The position numbers and the translations under genes were made by a program. Source: Pyrenophora tritici-repentis (Eukaryota; Ascomycota; Dothideomycetes; Pleosporales; Pleosporaceae). Taken from it: DNA of 64,000 nucleotides. Below the pieces are notes generated by a model. The model saw nothing but the letters and a program-made list of their open reading frames with translations, searched no databases and was not told where the DNA came from. This document shows, one piece after another, positions 30,994 to 40,759 of this stretch (position 1 is its first letter; each line of letters opens with the position of its first letter). The stretch spans positions 1,240,001-1,304,000 of the forward strand of contig NC_089395.1 of the NCBI RefSeq assembly GCF_003171515.1. The letters run 5' to 3'.

Positions 30994-33700
30994 TTACTTA
31001 GTCACGTCCATACTGACTTCCATGTTGAATTTCTTGATCCAGTGGTAAATCTGCTCACGCATACATAAATTGGCAATCGTTGTCTCGATCTTCTCCAACA
31101 GTGGAGCCTTTTCGTTGTCGCCGACTGCCACCAGATTTTCATCGTTGTCCAGGTACCAAACACCGTAATTCTGCGTCTCGTCGCCGGCTTGCCTCTTTGA
31201 CTTGACCTCGATCTCGTGGTTGGCGTTCCGGCGCATTCTGCCCAACATGTGTCCAAGGCTCCAGTCTATTAGGAGAAACCCCTCGTCGGTATCTTCGAAT
31301 TCTTTGCTCGCGATGATTTCATCTATTAGGGCATCGGTAGGGAGGCGATCTATGGGTAAAGGTGCACCTGTCGACCCGGAAGCCCGTTCTATACCAGGTG
31401 TTACCTCGTCACTGTACGCAAATGCGGCGTAGTGTACCCGCTCATATTTGAGAGTAAAGAGACGTTGACGGCGCGCCTTCTACGCCAGTGGCGCAGCGAT
31501 AACAGACGATCCCTCTCGATTGCTGGTTTGCGACTGAGAGTTAGATGCAATGTTGTCATCCTTGGGGCTGCCGGCAACGGGCTCTGAGGTAGCGCTCTTT
31601 CCCGTGCGTTGTCGCTTTGCTGTGCCCTCTTGCGCCGCTGCTTGCCGCTTCCTCGCACCGGTGTTGCTTGCCTTCACTTTACCTCTGTGTGTGCTCTTGA
31701 ATGCACTCTTTCCTCGGCCATTAGTCGATTTATCGACTGTTTTTGCCGCCTTGTCTTTGATCTTTTTGGCCTTCGCAGGCTGCTCATTTGTCTTGAATCG
31801 GATGTCGTACAGTAAGCTTTCTAAGCGACCTAGTCTGTCCTCCTTGGCTGACGACATCTCTTTTCCGGTACCTACTGGGTCAGTGACTTTCGGAGCGTTG
31901 GTTTTCAGGTCATCTGTCTCTGGGTCTCCGGTCGAGTTGATCCACTCGATCCAATCGGCCGCTACAATCCATGACCTCTCAGGGTCGAGATAATCTGGTA
32001 TTGCGCCAACGTTGTCTAGATGCCCGATCATCTTGTCGACTTGGCGATATATCTGGTCGCTCGTGGGGTTGTTTGGCAGGCCGAATGGCTGTTCGACTCG
32101 TCGCGCGCGGAAGTTTCGCATTCGCTTTGCTTCTGGGGTACGGTCACTGTCGGGTCGCTATCGGCTTGCACCTTCAAGTGGTCGAACTTTATTTGAAGCT
32201 CGTCGCCTTTGTGGATTCTCTTGTGTAGCAGTAAATTTACAGCTGGTCTTCCCTTAACTGTCTTCATCCCAGACAGATCGGCGCCGTTCGTAGCTGTATG
32301 ATTCACGGGCATTTTGGTGAGGGCGGACTTCAGTAGCTGTTTAGCGACAGCCGTAGGCACCTCCTGGTGGACTTTGGTGAATTCTTCTCCAGGCTTCCAG
32401 GTAACGTGGTCTCCGTTCAACTGGTTATCGTATTCCGATACGGGTATCGCGGTTGCCTGTTCGCCGGGCTTTGACGTGTACAGTCTCCATTCTCACCCTT
32501 GATGGTGGTGCCAACTACCAAGTTGAGGATAAGCGACGTCTTTGGGTGAAAGCAGGTCGCATGTGTCGCAGTACATAGCCAAGCGGCCTGTTCTACTGTT
32601 CCGGGGTCAAGCTGTTTCGCGCTAGCGATAAAGGTCTCGGCCGGCGAAAAAGGCGATCGTCCTCGATACGTCTTCTTGGGTCGCTTGCAAGATGAGGTAG
32701 GTTTCAGCCTTGGCCCGTCGTGATCGGATGTATCCGAGTGTGTTATCACTCAGAACCCCGACCTTGCTCTGCCGTTTTTTGTGTCTGTACCGTCTGTTGC
32801 GCCGGCTTTGGTTTTGGAGGCGACCTTCGCAATCGACTCTTTCTTCTTCGGATCTGGCGCCAATGGTAGCTGTTGGTGGCGCGGAGGTGGCTGCACTGGA
32901 AGCGTGATGGGATGCTATCCTGAAAGATCGGTGTTGGTGTTGGAAGTGTAAGTACCCTCAGCCACTGTTGTGTTTCAGTACTAGCGTACCTTCTCTATCG
33001 GTTGCGCCTCGTTTCTGTGCTCCAATGCGTGCATAACCAACTTCTTAGACATCCCATATGACTTGATGTTTGCGCCAATTGATGACTGAATTCTGCGGGC
33101 CATGGTATTCAGCACCTCGTCCTTCATTGTGCGTACAAAATCCGCTGCTTTGCATCCTTCCCAGGCGCCAACTGGCAGTCCGATATACACGTTGCCGGAT
33201 TCGTCTGACCATGTTGCTTGACAAGCTATGCGGCTGAAAAGCGCAGATGCTGTAGTCATGGAAGCCTCAGTGTCGGATACCATTTCTGCGCCGCAGCGAG
33301 GACAGCCTGGCGTTTATTCTGGTAATTCACAACCTCATATTCAAGTGCGGCTATGAGCTGCTGTAACTGCTCACATGTGTCTTAGGTGTTGTCTTGTACT
33401 CCGATGGGTGCGGCAACAGTCCGGTCGAATGAATAAGTTCCACTTCTTTCGCACTGTCGACGGTTTGTCGAATTGCTTGCGAGCGGCGGATGAGTGGACG
33501 CGCCTAGGTGACATAGAATACTTGACAGTTACAGTATTGGTAGACGTCGGTATTCTGTTTCTGATAGAAATGCTTGGCGCCTACAGTGTTCGTTTGACTC
33601 GAGTATGTCAAGTATTTCATGTCACCCAGGTGCCGTCAAGTGTGTCGACGGAAGGCGTCGTGTTGAGGTTTTCACCTGCATGCTTGCCAAGTATTGACAT
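30994..33700 (-). pseudogene. Large decayed orphan gene, interrupted by MITE
   Basis: Reading down the minus strand from an ATG at 33700, one protein of roughly 800-900 residues can be traced. The N-terminal exon is interrupted by a MITE (33503-33630). Then comes a coiled-coil region (EQLQQLIAALEYEVVNYQNK), shifts near 33370 and 33290, and a probable intron (GTACGC donor at about 32988). Further shifts lie near 32755, 32480 and 32135 (the last at a C-run). An in-frame TAG at 31480-31482 separates a basic Lys/Ala-rich nuclear-like segment (AKKIKDKAAKTVDKSTNGRG) from a well-formed C-terminal domain ending at 30994. No known domain is recognised. Multiple independent lesions indicate a pseudogene. 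Confidence 0.55.
33503..33630. mobile_element. MITE copy A (128 bp)
   Basis: Terminal inverted repeats read CCTAGGTGACATAGAATACT on the left and CCTGGGTGACATGAAATACT inward from the right. The core GCTTGGCGCCTACAGTG matches two other copies in the window (51295-51402 and 56853-56951). It sits in the 5' coding part of the decayed orphan gene. I could not define a clean target duplication. Confidence 0.75.
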
Positions 33701-33865
33701 GTTGTGTTGATTGCGGTGCACCTGATGGTATTGTATGCTTGTAGCTCTTTCTGAAAATTGAGGTTGTGGGTGTAGGAGGGATGGTCATTGTGAGTGTGTG
33801 AGGTGTTTATATGGCAATAATACCACCTGAAGGTGAGAGACGCCCGCCGCCCGTCTGCTGCCTGC

Positions 33866-33873
33866 CGCCCTTC
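33866..33873. repeat. Left 8-bp target duplication of hairpin MITE
   Basis: CGCCCTTC, repeated exactly at 34002-34009. Confidence 0.85.
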
Positions 33874-34001
33874 CAGACTCCGCAACAATCAATCGGATCG
33901 GCATGATTGATTCCTATCTAGGTTAAAGGCTGCCTAATGAAGTAATTCTTTAACCTATATAGGAATCAATCATGTCAATCGATTGATTGTTGCGGAGTCT
34001 G
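33874..34001. mobile_element. hAT-type hairpin MITE (128 bp)
   Basis: The element is nearly a perfect palindrome. It begins CAGACTCCGCAACAATCAAT and ends with the inverse, with arms of about 53 bp around a short loop (about 33927-33950). Exact 8-bp duplications (CGCCCTTC) and a CAG terminus mark it as a non-autonomous hAT derivative. Its ends do not match families A, B or C, so its driver is elsewhere. Confidence 0.85.
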
Positions 34002-34009
34002 CGCCCTTC

Positions 34010-34334
34010 TGCCCCAGTTGAGAGTCGTAAGGGCGGTAAGGAGGGCGGTGAGAACAGTGACAGCGGTATGTGAGCAGACTTTCGATATTTGAGCTGATGG
34101 AAGACTCTCGAACGATATTGTGAATTGGTTTGTCACGTTATAAGATACAATCTCGATATTCTATAATATCGTCTTCTCAAATTTCGTATATAAGATAGAT
34201 AGTATCAACGTAGCTAGTAATACCCATATAACCTACTGTTTTTTAACTTGGGGGGGAAATTTAAATAAAATACTAAGCTATAGTAATAAAAGCCCGAGGC
34301 ATAGGAAATTGCCATAGGAAGAACCGTTGCAGAT
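34010..34334. other. AT-rich 3' flank of oxoamine synthase gene
   Basis: This AT-rich sequence downstream of the synthase stop at 34335 probably holds its 3' UTR and terminator. It contains a G7 run at about 34251. No ORF of note. Confidence 0.5.
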
Positions 34335-36976
34335 TTAGAACACAAACAGTAGAAGGAGACTAACGGTCTGTAGAACGAAGAGGGCGAAGCCGAAATAGTA
34401 GAGATCGCCGAAGATCTTGCTCCTATGGAAGCCCCTTCCAGATTGGGTGCTCTTGTTCTCTAAGGCACAATGAGAAGTTGCCAAAGCCTCAGTTACCATT
34501 GCCATGTGCATCGGCAAAGGGGAAGTGCTGAACATGTAACAACAACTGCTATACCTGAGCTCTTCCACTATCGCCTTATCACCTGCAATATATCCACCGC
34601 AAAGGCCGAGAGCGCTTCGGTAGGATCCAGAGATCAAGATTCGGATAGAAAGCTCTTCCAATGGCTTGCTCACGTTTACAGCGGGTCCCAATGATATTTT
34701 CGAAGGCACGTTGGTTGGCTGACGTCCATCGTCGTTGTCAATAAGCAGAGTGACGTTATTCTTGTTTTTTCGCTGTGCTGTTGCAAGTCTGGCAGTGAGA
34801 CCGCACAAATCGGTGCCAACGCCGCCACCCGGTCGAATGGAGACGTAAACCGTATTATAGACGCGTGCATCCCCATCTGCTGCCCTTAATAGCATGACTA
34901 ACATTTCGAGCCCAGTATATGTTATAACAGTAGTTCCACAACTCCTTGAAGCAACGCGGAGTCCGTCTTTCACCGCGGAAGGTGCGTCTACAGGAACGAG
35001 AAAGTTGTGTTGGCTGTAGCTGATGATCGGCCGACATAGAGCAGCGACGGTAGACATAAGACCGAGTCCACTGTCAGCGTAAGTGATCGCGGCTGGCTGC
35101 CCGAGAATCACCGCAGTAAGGCTCTCTGCATCTAGATGAGGTAAGAATGTACCCAGAATAAAACGAGACGAGCCGGCTCCGAGACCATGTTTTTTGAGAG
35201 CTGCGTAGCCGGCCTGGACAATATTTTGGGGATGCCTTTCTTTTGCCATATGGCTCCCCGCTGCTTTGGCAATCTGGCTGTCCAACAAACAGGTCATTTC
35301 TTGCAAAGCTCGAGCGGTTTCTTCCTCCAGGATGGAGTCCCTAGACGTGATGGATTTGAAAAGGCGGCGTGTATTCTTGGAGGGTCTTGAAATCCCTATT
35401 TTATGGCACGCCTGCACCACGGCACTTACTAAGGTATTCACATCCTCATCAGTGAAATCGGGAGACAAGCCTATCCTCACTCGACTCTCCCATATTCCTA
35501 CAGCTGGTTTGCTGATCGGAGGGCACACTAAACCAAGTTTGCGGAGTAGGTATGACAGCTCGGAAGCTCTGGTCGGGGCGCCTGTATGTACGGGAAGCAT
35601 GGGAGTTTCGCCATCTCCGTATACATACACACCCTGAAGATCAAGCTCTTCGTGGCAAAATTCAGAGATACCTCGGAGTCTGGCGATGTTGTTTGCGAGA
35701 TGCAGGGGCCTTTTCAAGGCCCAGAGGGCCTGCAGGATAGCTGCTGTAGGAAGCGATTCACATCTTTCGGCTAGTTTATCGTTTTGACAACGTAGAACCG
35801 CGTCGAAGCGCCTGGACGTACAAACAAAGCCGCCGATAGCCCCGACAGCCTTTGAAAAGGTTCCACTTCGGATATCTATAAGGTCTGCAGGAAGTTTCCT
35901 CGTAGGGTGTTTATCGTTCCAATACTCCAGGCATCCTCGACCCGTTCGCCCGACTGACAGGAATGAGTGGGCCTCATCGCAATAGAGGGTGAATTTGTAG
36001 CGTATTTTGAGCTCGTTAAGCGCCTCAAGAGGGGGCATAGTCCCGTCCATACTGGTTCATGTTAGATGCAGATATCGATAGTCTCAGTAGTAACAATCAC
36101 CTGTATATGCCCTCTACGGCAACCATGATGTTCGAATACCTCCTCCCGGCTGTTCTGAGAATAGACTCCAGTTCTTCCATGTCGTTGTGCTTGAAGCGTT
36201 TCCGCATACCAGCTTCCGAGAGAAAAGATCCGACAAACATCGACTTGTGGCATTTCTCGTCCATTATGACCATCCAATCGTTTTGAATGATAGCGGGGAA
36301 GGCAAGGACATTGGCTCCGAAACCCGTGCTAGTGAGATGGCAGCAGTCATTGCCGAAGAAGGCAGCTATACTTCGAGACAATTCGCCTCGCAGCTCTTGT
36401 ACGTCCCGAGCGCCACAGTGCGGTAACTGGTTCAGACATCTGCGTTGGAGTGCTTCGTACTCGACAGGCATCTTGTATAACCCAGCATAGTTGAAACTTC
36501 CGCCATCTAAAAACCAGAAATAGTGAATGTCAGGCAATGTTCTTCGTTAACAAAATTGTCTTCGCACTTGACTTACTAACACAACTATCTTGCTGGCCTA
36601 AGCTGTCTATCAAGCCGATTCGGCCCAACCCTGCTGTTATCACCACACGGTCGTTCAATCCGTACCAGCGATAGAACGGATCCACGACGTAATGGCTAAA
36701 GCGGGCATTGGCCGACAGAGCTTTGAATTGTTGTACACCATCTTGACTGCGAACCCAGATTTCGGATGAGGCGAATAGCATATACTCTCGTAGTTTTGCC
36801 AGTGTCCCAACCCGATTAGGGCAGGTTTCTCTTCGAAGTTTTTTGACCACCGAAATGTTCCAGTCTTTTTGCTTCTCAGACAGATCTGAAATTTTCGACT
36901 TTGATCTCTTACGATCTTCTTCCCTATCTTGTATTGTGAACATAGTCGGTATGGTCTCAGCTTGGCTGCGCGACAT
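34335..36976 (-). CDS. Two-domain alpha-oxoamine synthase (SPT-like fusion), 840 aa
   Basis: Three exons: 36976-36577, 36506-36101 and 36051-34335 (841 codons including stop; introns of 70 and 49 bp with GTAAGT/TTTAG and GTGATT/CCAG ends). The N-terminal half is a complete LCB2-like PLP enzyme: GSFNYAGLY, MDEKCHKS (stacking His), EGIYSMDG across intron 2, YCDEAHS (pyridine-binding Asp) and SGTFSKAVGAIGG with the Schiff-base Lys at about 336. The C-terminal half (about 520-790) resembles LCB1: GLGLMSTVAALC, then ISGSYRSALGLCGG where a catalytic Lys is absent. A hydrophobic anchor ends the chain. This matches the layout and, as I recall, the size of Fum8-type synthases that condense an acyl chain with an amino acid. 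Substrate unknown. It is divergent to a P450, about 1.1 kb away. Confidence 0.85.
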
Positions 36977-38137
36977 CTGGAGCCGACGTTAGAGGATGTT
37001 TCTCGGTTGAAGAATTGATATAAATGTTTGCGATGATTTGTCCAGTTGTGGTAGAAGGAAGGGAAAACAAGATAAGAGAGCTGTACAGATGTCAGCCTGG
37101 AGACAGTCATTGACAGAGTTCTTATATCGCCTTAAAGAAACATTTTACCAGGGCACGCTATCGGACGAGCAAAAGGATCGGCCATTTGCGCTGGCGAAAA
37201 TAATGACTATTCAAAAGTGGGCTGCTATTGCCCACACAATAGTCGCATAATTCCTGTGACACGATACCACCAATAGGCCATGTTTGACTTCAAAGCGACC
37301 GCTGTAGTCACCACGCCTCTAGGCCTACACATCTGGATACTGCAGAGGGTTTGAAAATGCTGCTTAGTACGGGTCCCCTGTTATTTTCTTCCGATGAGAG
37401 AATCGCGCTCCATCCTAGGAGAATAGTTGTCTGTGTTGGAGTGCAGGGTAAGATCAGACGCAGATCCATCATTTCTTTCGGTAGAAGAAGACGACAGGGG
37501 GCCCATACTAGACAGCATTTACAAAACCCCTGTAGCTGGACTTCTGCGGTAGTCGCGGTTTGCGGTATGAATGGAATGCCGAGAAAATCTACAAATGAGC
37601 CATTTTCGACTTCAAGAAGGGTGATACATGTACGTCTCCAAACCGAAGATCTCGGGATACTGACTAAAGTCTAGCACATTGGAGGATTGCAGTATAAGTT
37701 ACGTGTTAAGAAGATCTGCAATTGAGCCATTTTTCGCAATTCAGCAGTTCTCCGCAATTCAGCCCTTATCGTATTTCAGCAATTTTCCACATTCAGCCAT
37801 TCTTCGTATCCAGCAATTTTCCGCAATTGAGCCATTTCCCGCATCTGAGCCATTTTCCGCAATCAGCAATTATCCGCAATTGAGCCATTTTCTACTTTAA
37901 GGAAGCCGGTACACCCACATCATGATCGTTTCGGATCACCGTATGCGGGATAATAGCTAAACTTGAGGGATGTTATAGGATTGTGGGATAAACCAGTTAC
38001 TTAAGACTGTTATGGACGATCTTTATCAGTTGTCCTGTCGCGTTCAAATAGAACCAATTAAAGACACAATCGAAACCGCTCTAGGTCACTCTATTCTCAA
38101 TCTCTCAAATCATTATAATATCTGTTCCAATTCTAGT
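36977..38137. promoter_or_regulatory. Divergent promoter interval, synthase/P450
   Basis: About 1.16 kb separates the two divergent starts, suggesting shared control. It contains an 18-bp tandem repeat tract (37716-37893) and a weak MITE-like core around 37284-37325. Short ORFs here (37038-37250, 37351-37674) have no support. Confidence 0.5.
37716..37893. repeat. Degenerate tandem repeat, ten units of 17-18 bp
   Basis: Units vary around GCAATTCAGCMATTTTCC (for example GCAATTGAGCCATTTTTC, GCAATTCAGCAGTTCTCC, GTATCCAGCAATTTTCC). A single related unit with the same downstream flank (GAGCCATTTTCGACTTCAAG) lies at about 37597. The unit length is not a multiple of three throughout, so coding is unlikely. 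Confidence 0.8.
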
Positions 38138-39927
38138 ATGATCCAAACTATGCTAGCTAGTCTCAACGGGCTGCAAGCGAGTGTTGCCATTTTCATATTC
38201 ATTCTGATCTACTACAATCTTCGAAAATGGCAAATGTCAAGAAAGCTCAAGAGGCTTGGTGCAAGGGCGCCCGAAATCCAATCCTCTTGGCCGTTTGGTC
38301 AGTCCACCATAGACCAATAAAGCTGGTTAAGAATCGAAACTGACATCTGGGCATAGGCATTGATTTCATCTACAAATACGTGGTTGCTAGCGCCAATAAT
38401 CAAGAGATCAGCTTTTTCGCCTCTTGCCTTGCGTCTGCTAGCTACAAGGACTCTTCCTCGACCATCTCGTCCTCGGGTACCAAAACCTCTACCTCAACCA
38501 TTAAGGGCTCTTGTATGACTGCCCAGCTAAATAGTGGACTGTCTGGTCGTCTTGTTCTGACTGTCGATCCCTCCAACATCAAAACCCTTGTGAGCGAGAT
38601 GTCCGATTATGGCAAGGGCGAACGGTTTCACGAAGTCTGGAAAGAATTCATTGGCGACAGTATCTTCGCCATTGACGGTGAGCTATGGGGAAAGACAAGA
38701 ACCAAGATGAAGCCCATATTTTTCAAAGAAAATGTAGTCGACACAGCGATATTTGAGGGCCACGTAGCCCAGTTGATAGATATTCTAGACGAACGAGGTG
38801 ATCGATCAGAAAGCCCAGATTTGTTGAACGTCTTCTTAAGGTATACGTTTGACGTAGCGACAGACTTCCTCTTCTCAGAAGCAACGAATTGTTTGAAATT
38901 CCCCCAGTTGAGAGTGGCGGAAGCATTCAAGTATATCCTTCAGAGGCAGAGTGACCTTGACAACATGGAGTAAGTACTTTTATCTCTCATCTTGCCAAGG
39001 CCTGATCCACTCCATATTATTCTCATAAGCTGTTTGCTGATAACAGACAGCGAATTCTCCTGGCTTCTCTCCCGCACGAAATTCCGTCAAGAGTTGAAGG
39101 TTTTGGACGATTTTGTCTATCCTTACATCTACAAGTCTCTAGCCTTGACGTCCGATCAACTCCAATCCAAACTCTCGTCTCGCGATAACCTCCTCGACTC
39201 TCTCGCACTCCACACTCGCGATGCCAAATTCCTGCGCGACCAAATGATCACCATACTCGTTGCCGGCCGTGACACCACGGCTGTAACACTCTCTTTCCTG
39301 TTCTTTGAGTTGAGCCGAAACCCTGTTGTTCTCGAGACGCTAAAAAAGGAAATTGTGGATAAAATTGGAGAGGGAGATGCAGCAACTACGCCCAGCGTCA
39401 AAGATCTGCAAGAAATGAAGATGTTGAACGCAGTCATTGACGAGACGTTTCGTTTCTACCCTCCAGTCCCGCTCAATTTCAGGTGTGCTTTGAGAGACAC
39501 AACATTACCAAGAGGAGGAGGGGAAGATGGAATGCAGCCGATTGGTGTCCTGAAGGGTACAAAGGTGCTATTTTCAATCATGTTGGTACATAAAAATCCC
39601 GATCTATATCCCGCGATAGAGGGGAAGAGGTTTCACGACCCAAACAAGTGGATACCAGCAAGATGGCTGGATGCTGATGAAGGAAGGAAATGTTGGACAC
39701 CAGAGCTTTGGAACTTCTTGCCATTCCATCATGGAAAGAGAGCCTGCCCCGGCCAAAAGTTTGCGCAGGTCGAGATTGCCTACACAGTGGCTAGGATTTT
39801 GCAGACATATAAGACAATCAAGATTATGGGCTGGGATCAGGCAGATAGTAAGGGAAGGGATTTGGAGTGCAGAGTCGCGGTTACGATGAGTCCAGCTGAG
39901 GAACTCAAGTATGTATTCGCGAGATGA
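38138..39927 (+). CDS. Cytochrome P450, CYP52-like (549 aa)
   Basis: Three exons: 38138-38297, 38357-38969 and 39051-39927; all junctions keep frame (introns of 59 and 81 bp). An upstream in-frame ATG at 38012 would add 42 residues. The chosen start puts a membrane anchor (VAIFIFILIYY) near residue 20, as in microsomal P450s. Helix I has VAGRDTTAVT, the ExxR motif is DETFRFYPP, and the heme loop is FHHGKRACPG with the ligand Cys at about 490. Residues after ExxR (PLNFRCALRDTTLP) fit CYP52-type fatty acid/alkane hydroxylases. Divergent pairing with the oxoamine synthase suggests it oxidises a lipid-derived product; this is inference. Confidence 0.88.
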
Positions 39928-40759
39928 TAAATTCTAGCCTTGAAGATATATTGCCAACCAACATGGTTAGATCCTTACGTCTTGTAACGGTTCCTTAGAA
40001 GTCGATCTCCTATTGCGTGTCATTCTCGGCCTGTGCACCATTAAATAGTGTGAGGCATAAAATCACCTATGTCTTCGTGGAGAAACGGGTTAAGAAAGAC
40101 ACAAAGTACTACAGTACGTACGTCCGATAAGTTGTCCGGTTCGTCTAGGAATTAAGCTTAATAGCTCCCTTACTTAATAATACAGCTATTCGATAGAATA
40201 GCACTACCCCACCAATTCACGGCGCCACACATCACAAGAACGAAAAAGCAAGGCAAAGACCACTTCAGGATGCGTCAACCCAGTAGTTTGACATTGCAAA
40301 GAAGAAAAGTTACGCCAGTAGGTAGCCTACGACTATAACCCATTACGAAATGTTATTACTCATCGGGATATTTCAATCCGTCTATGCATCAAGTGTGAAA
40401 CGCCAACCCCCAATAACCTCCTACACATGAGAAAGAGAAAGTGGGAAAAAGGCGATATTGCCTGATCTTTTGGAAGCCTGAACCTCAAACGCCATACCAT
40501 GCAATGCGACAAAAGAGACAAAGGAGATAGGTTTTGAGAAAACGAATGGATACCGCGTTGGCGGTGATTGCGTCGAACTTTCGTCGCACAAAAGCAGTAT
40601 GAGTAATTCCTTGGGATGCAGAGTGACAAACGCCTCAGAGCACGCGCTGCGTGTCTGTAGCGTTTGATCTCCAGCTTCAGCTTGGTAGAATATACTGATG
40701 GCTTCAATTAGTCCATGTTCTGATGATATAACGGTATTGCTTACTGTTGATGAACCCCA
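39928..40759. other. Convergent 3' intergenic region
   Basis: This interval holds the 3' UTRs of the P450 and of the Ser-rich protein gene. A minus-strand ORF at 40360-40707 lies in the latter's 3' region and has no support. Confidence 0.5.

Noticed and set aside
30994..33700. Explaining all frame changes of the decayed locus by introns
   Set aside because: Only one or two junctions have credible donor, branch and acceptor at a workable length; the others are single-base shifts.
37716..37893. CRISPR-like array
   Set aside because: Units are contiguous and degenerate without spacers, and the genome is fungal.
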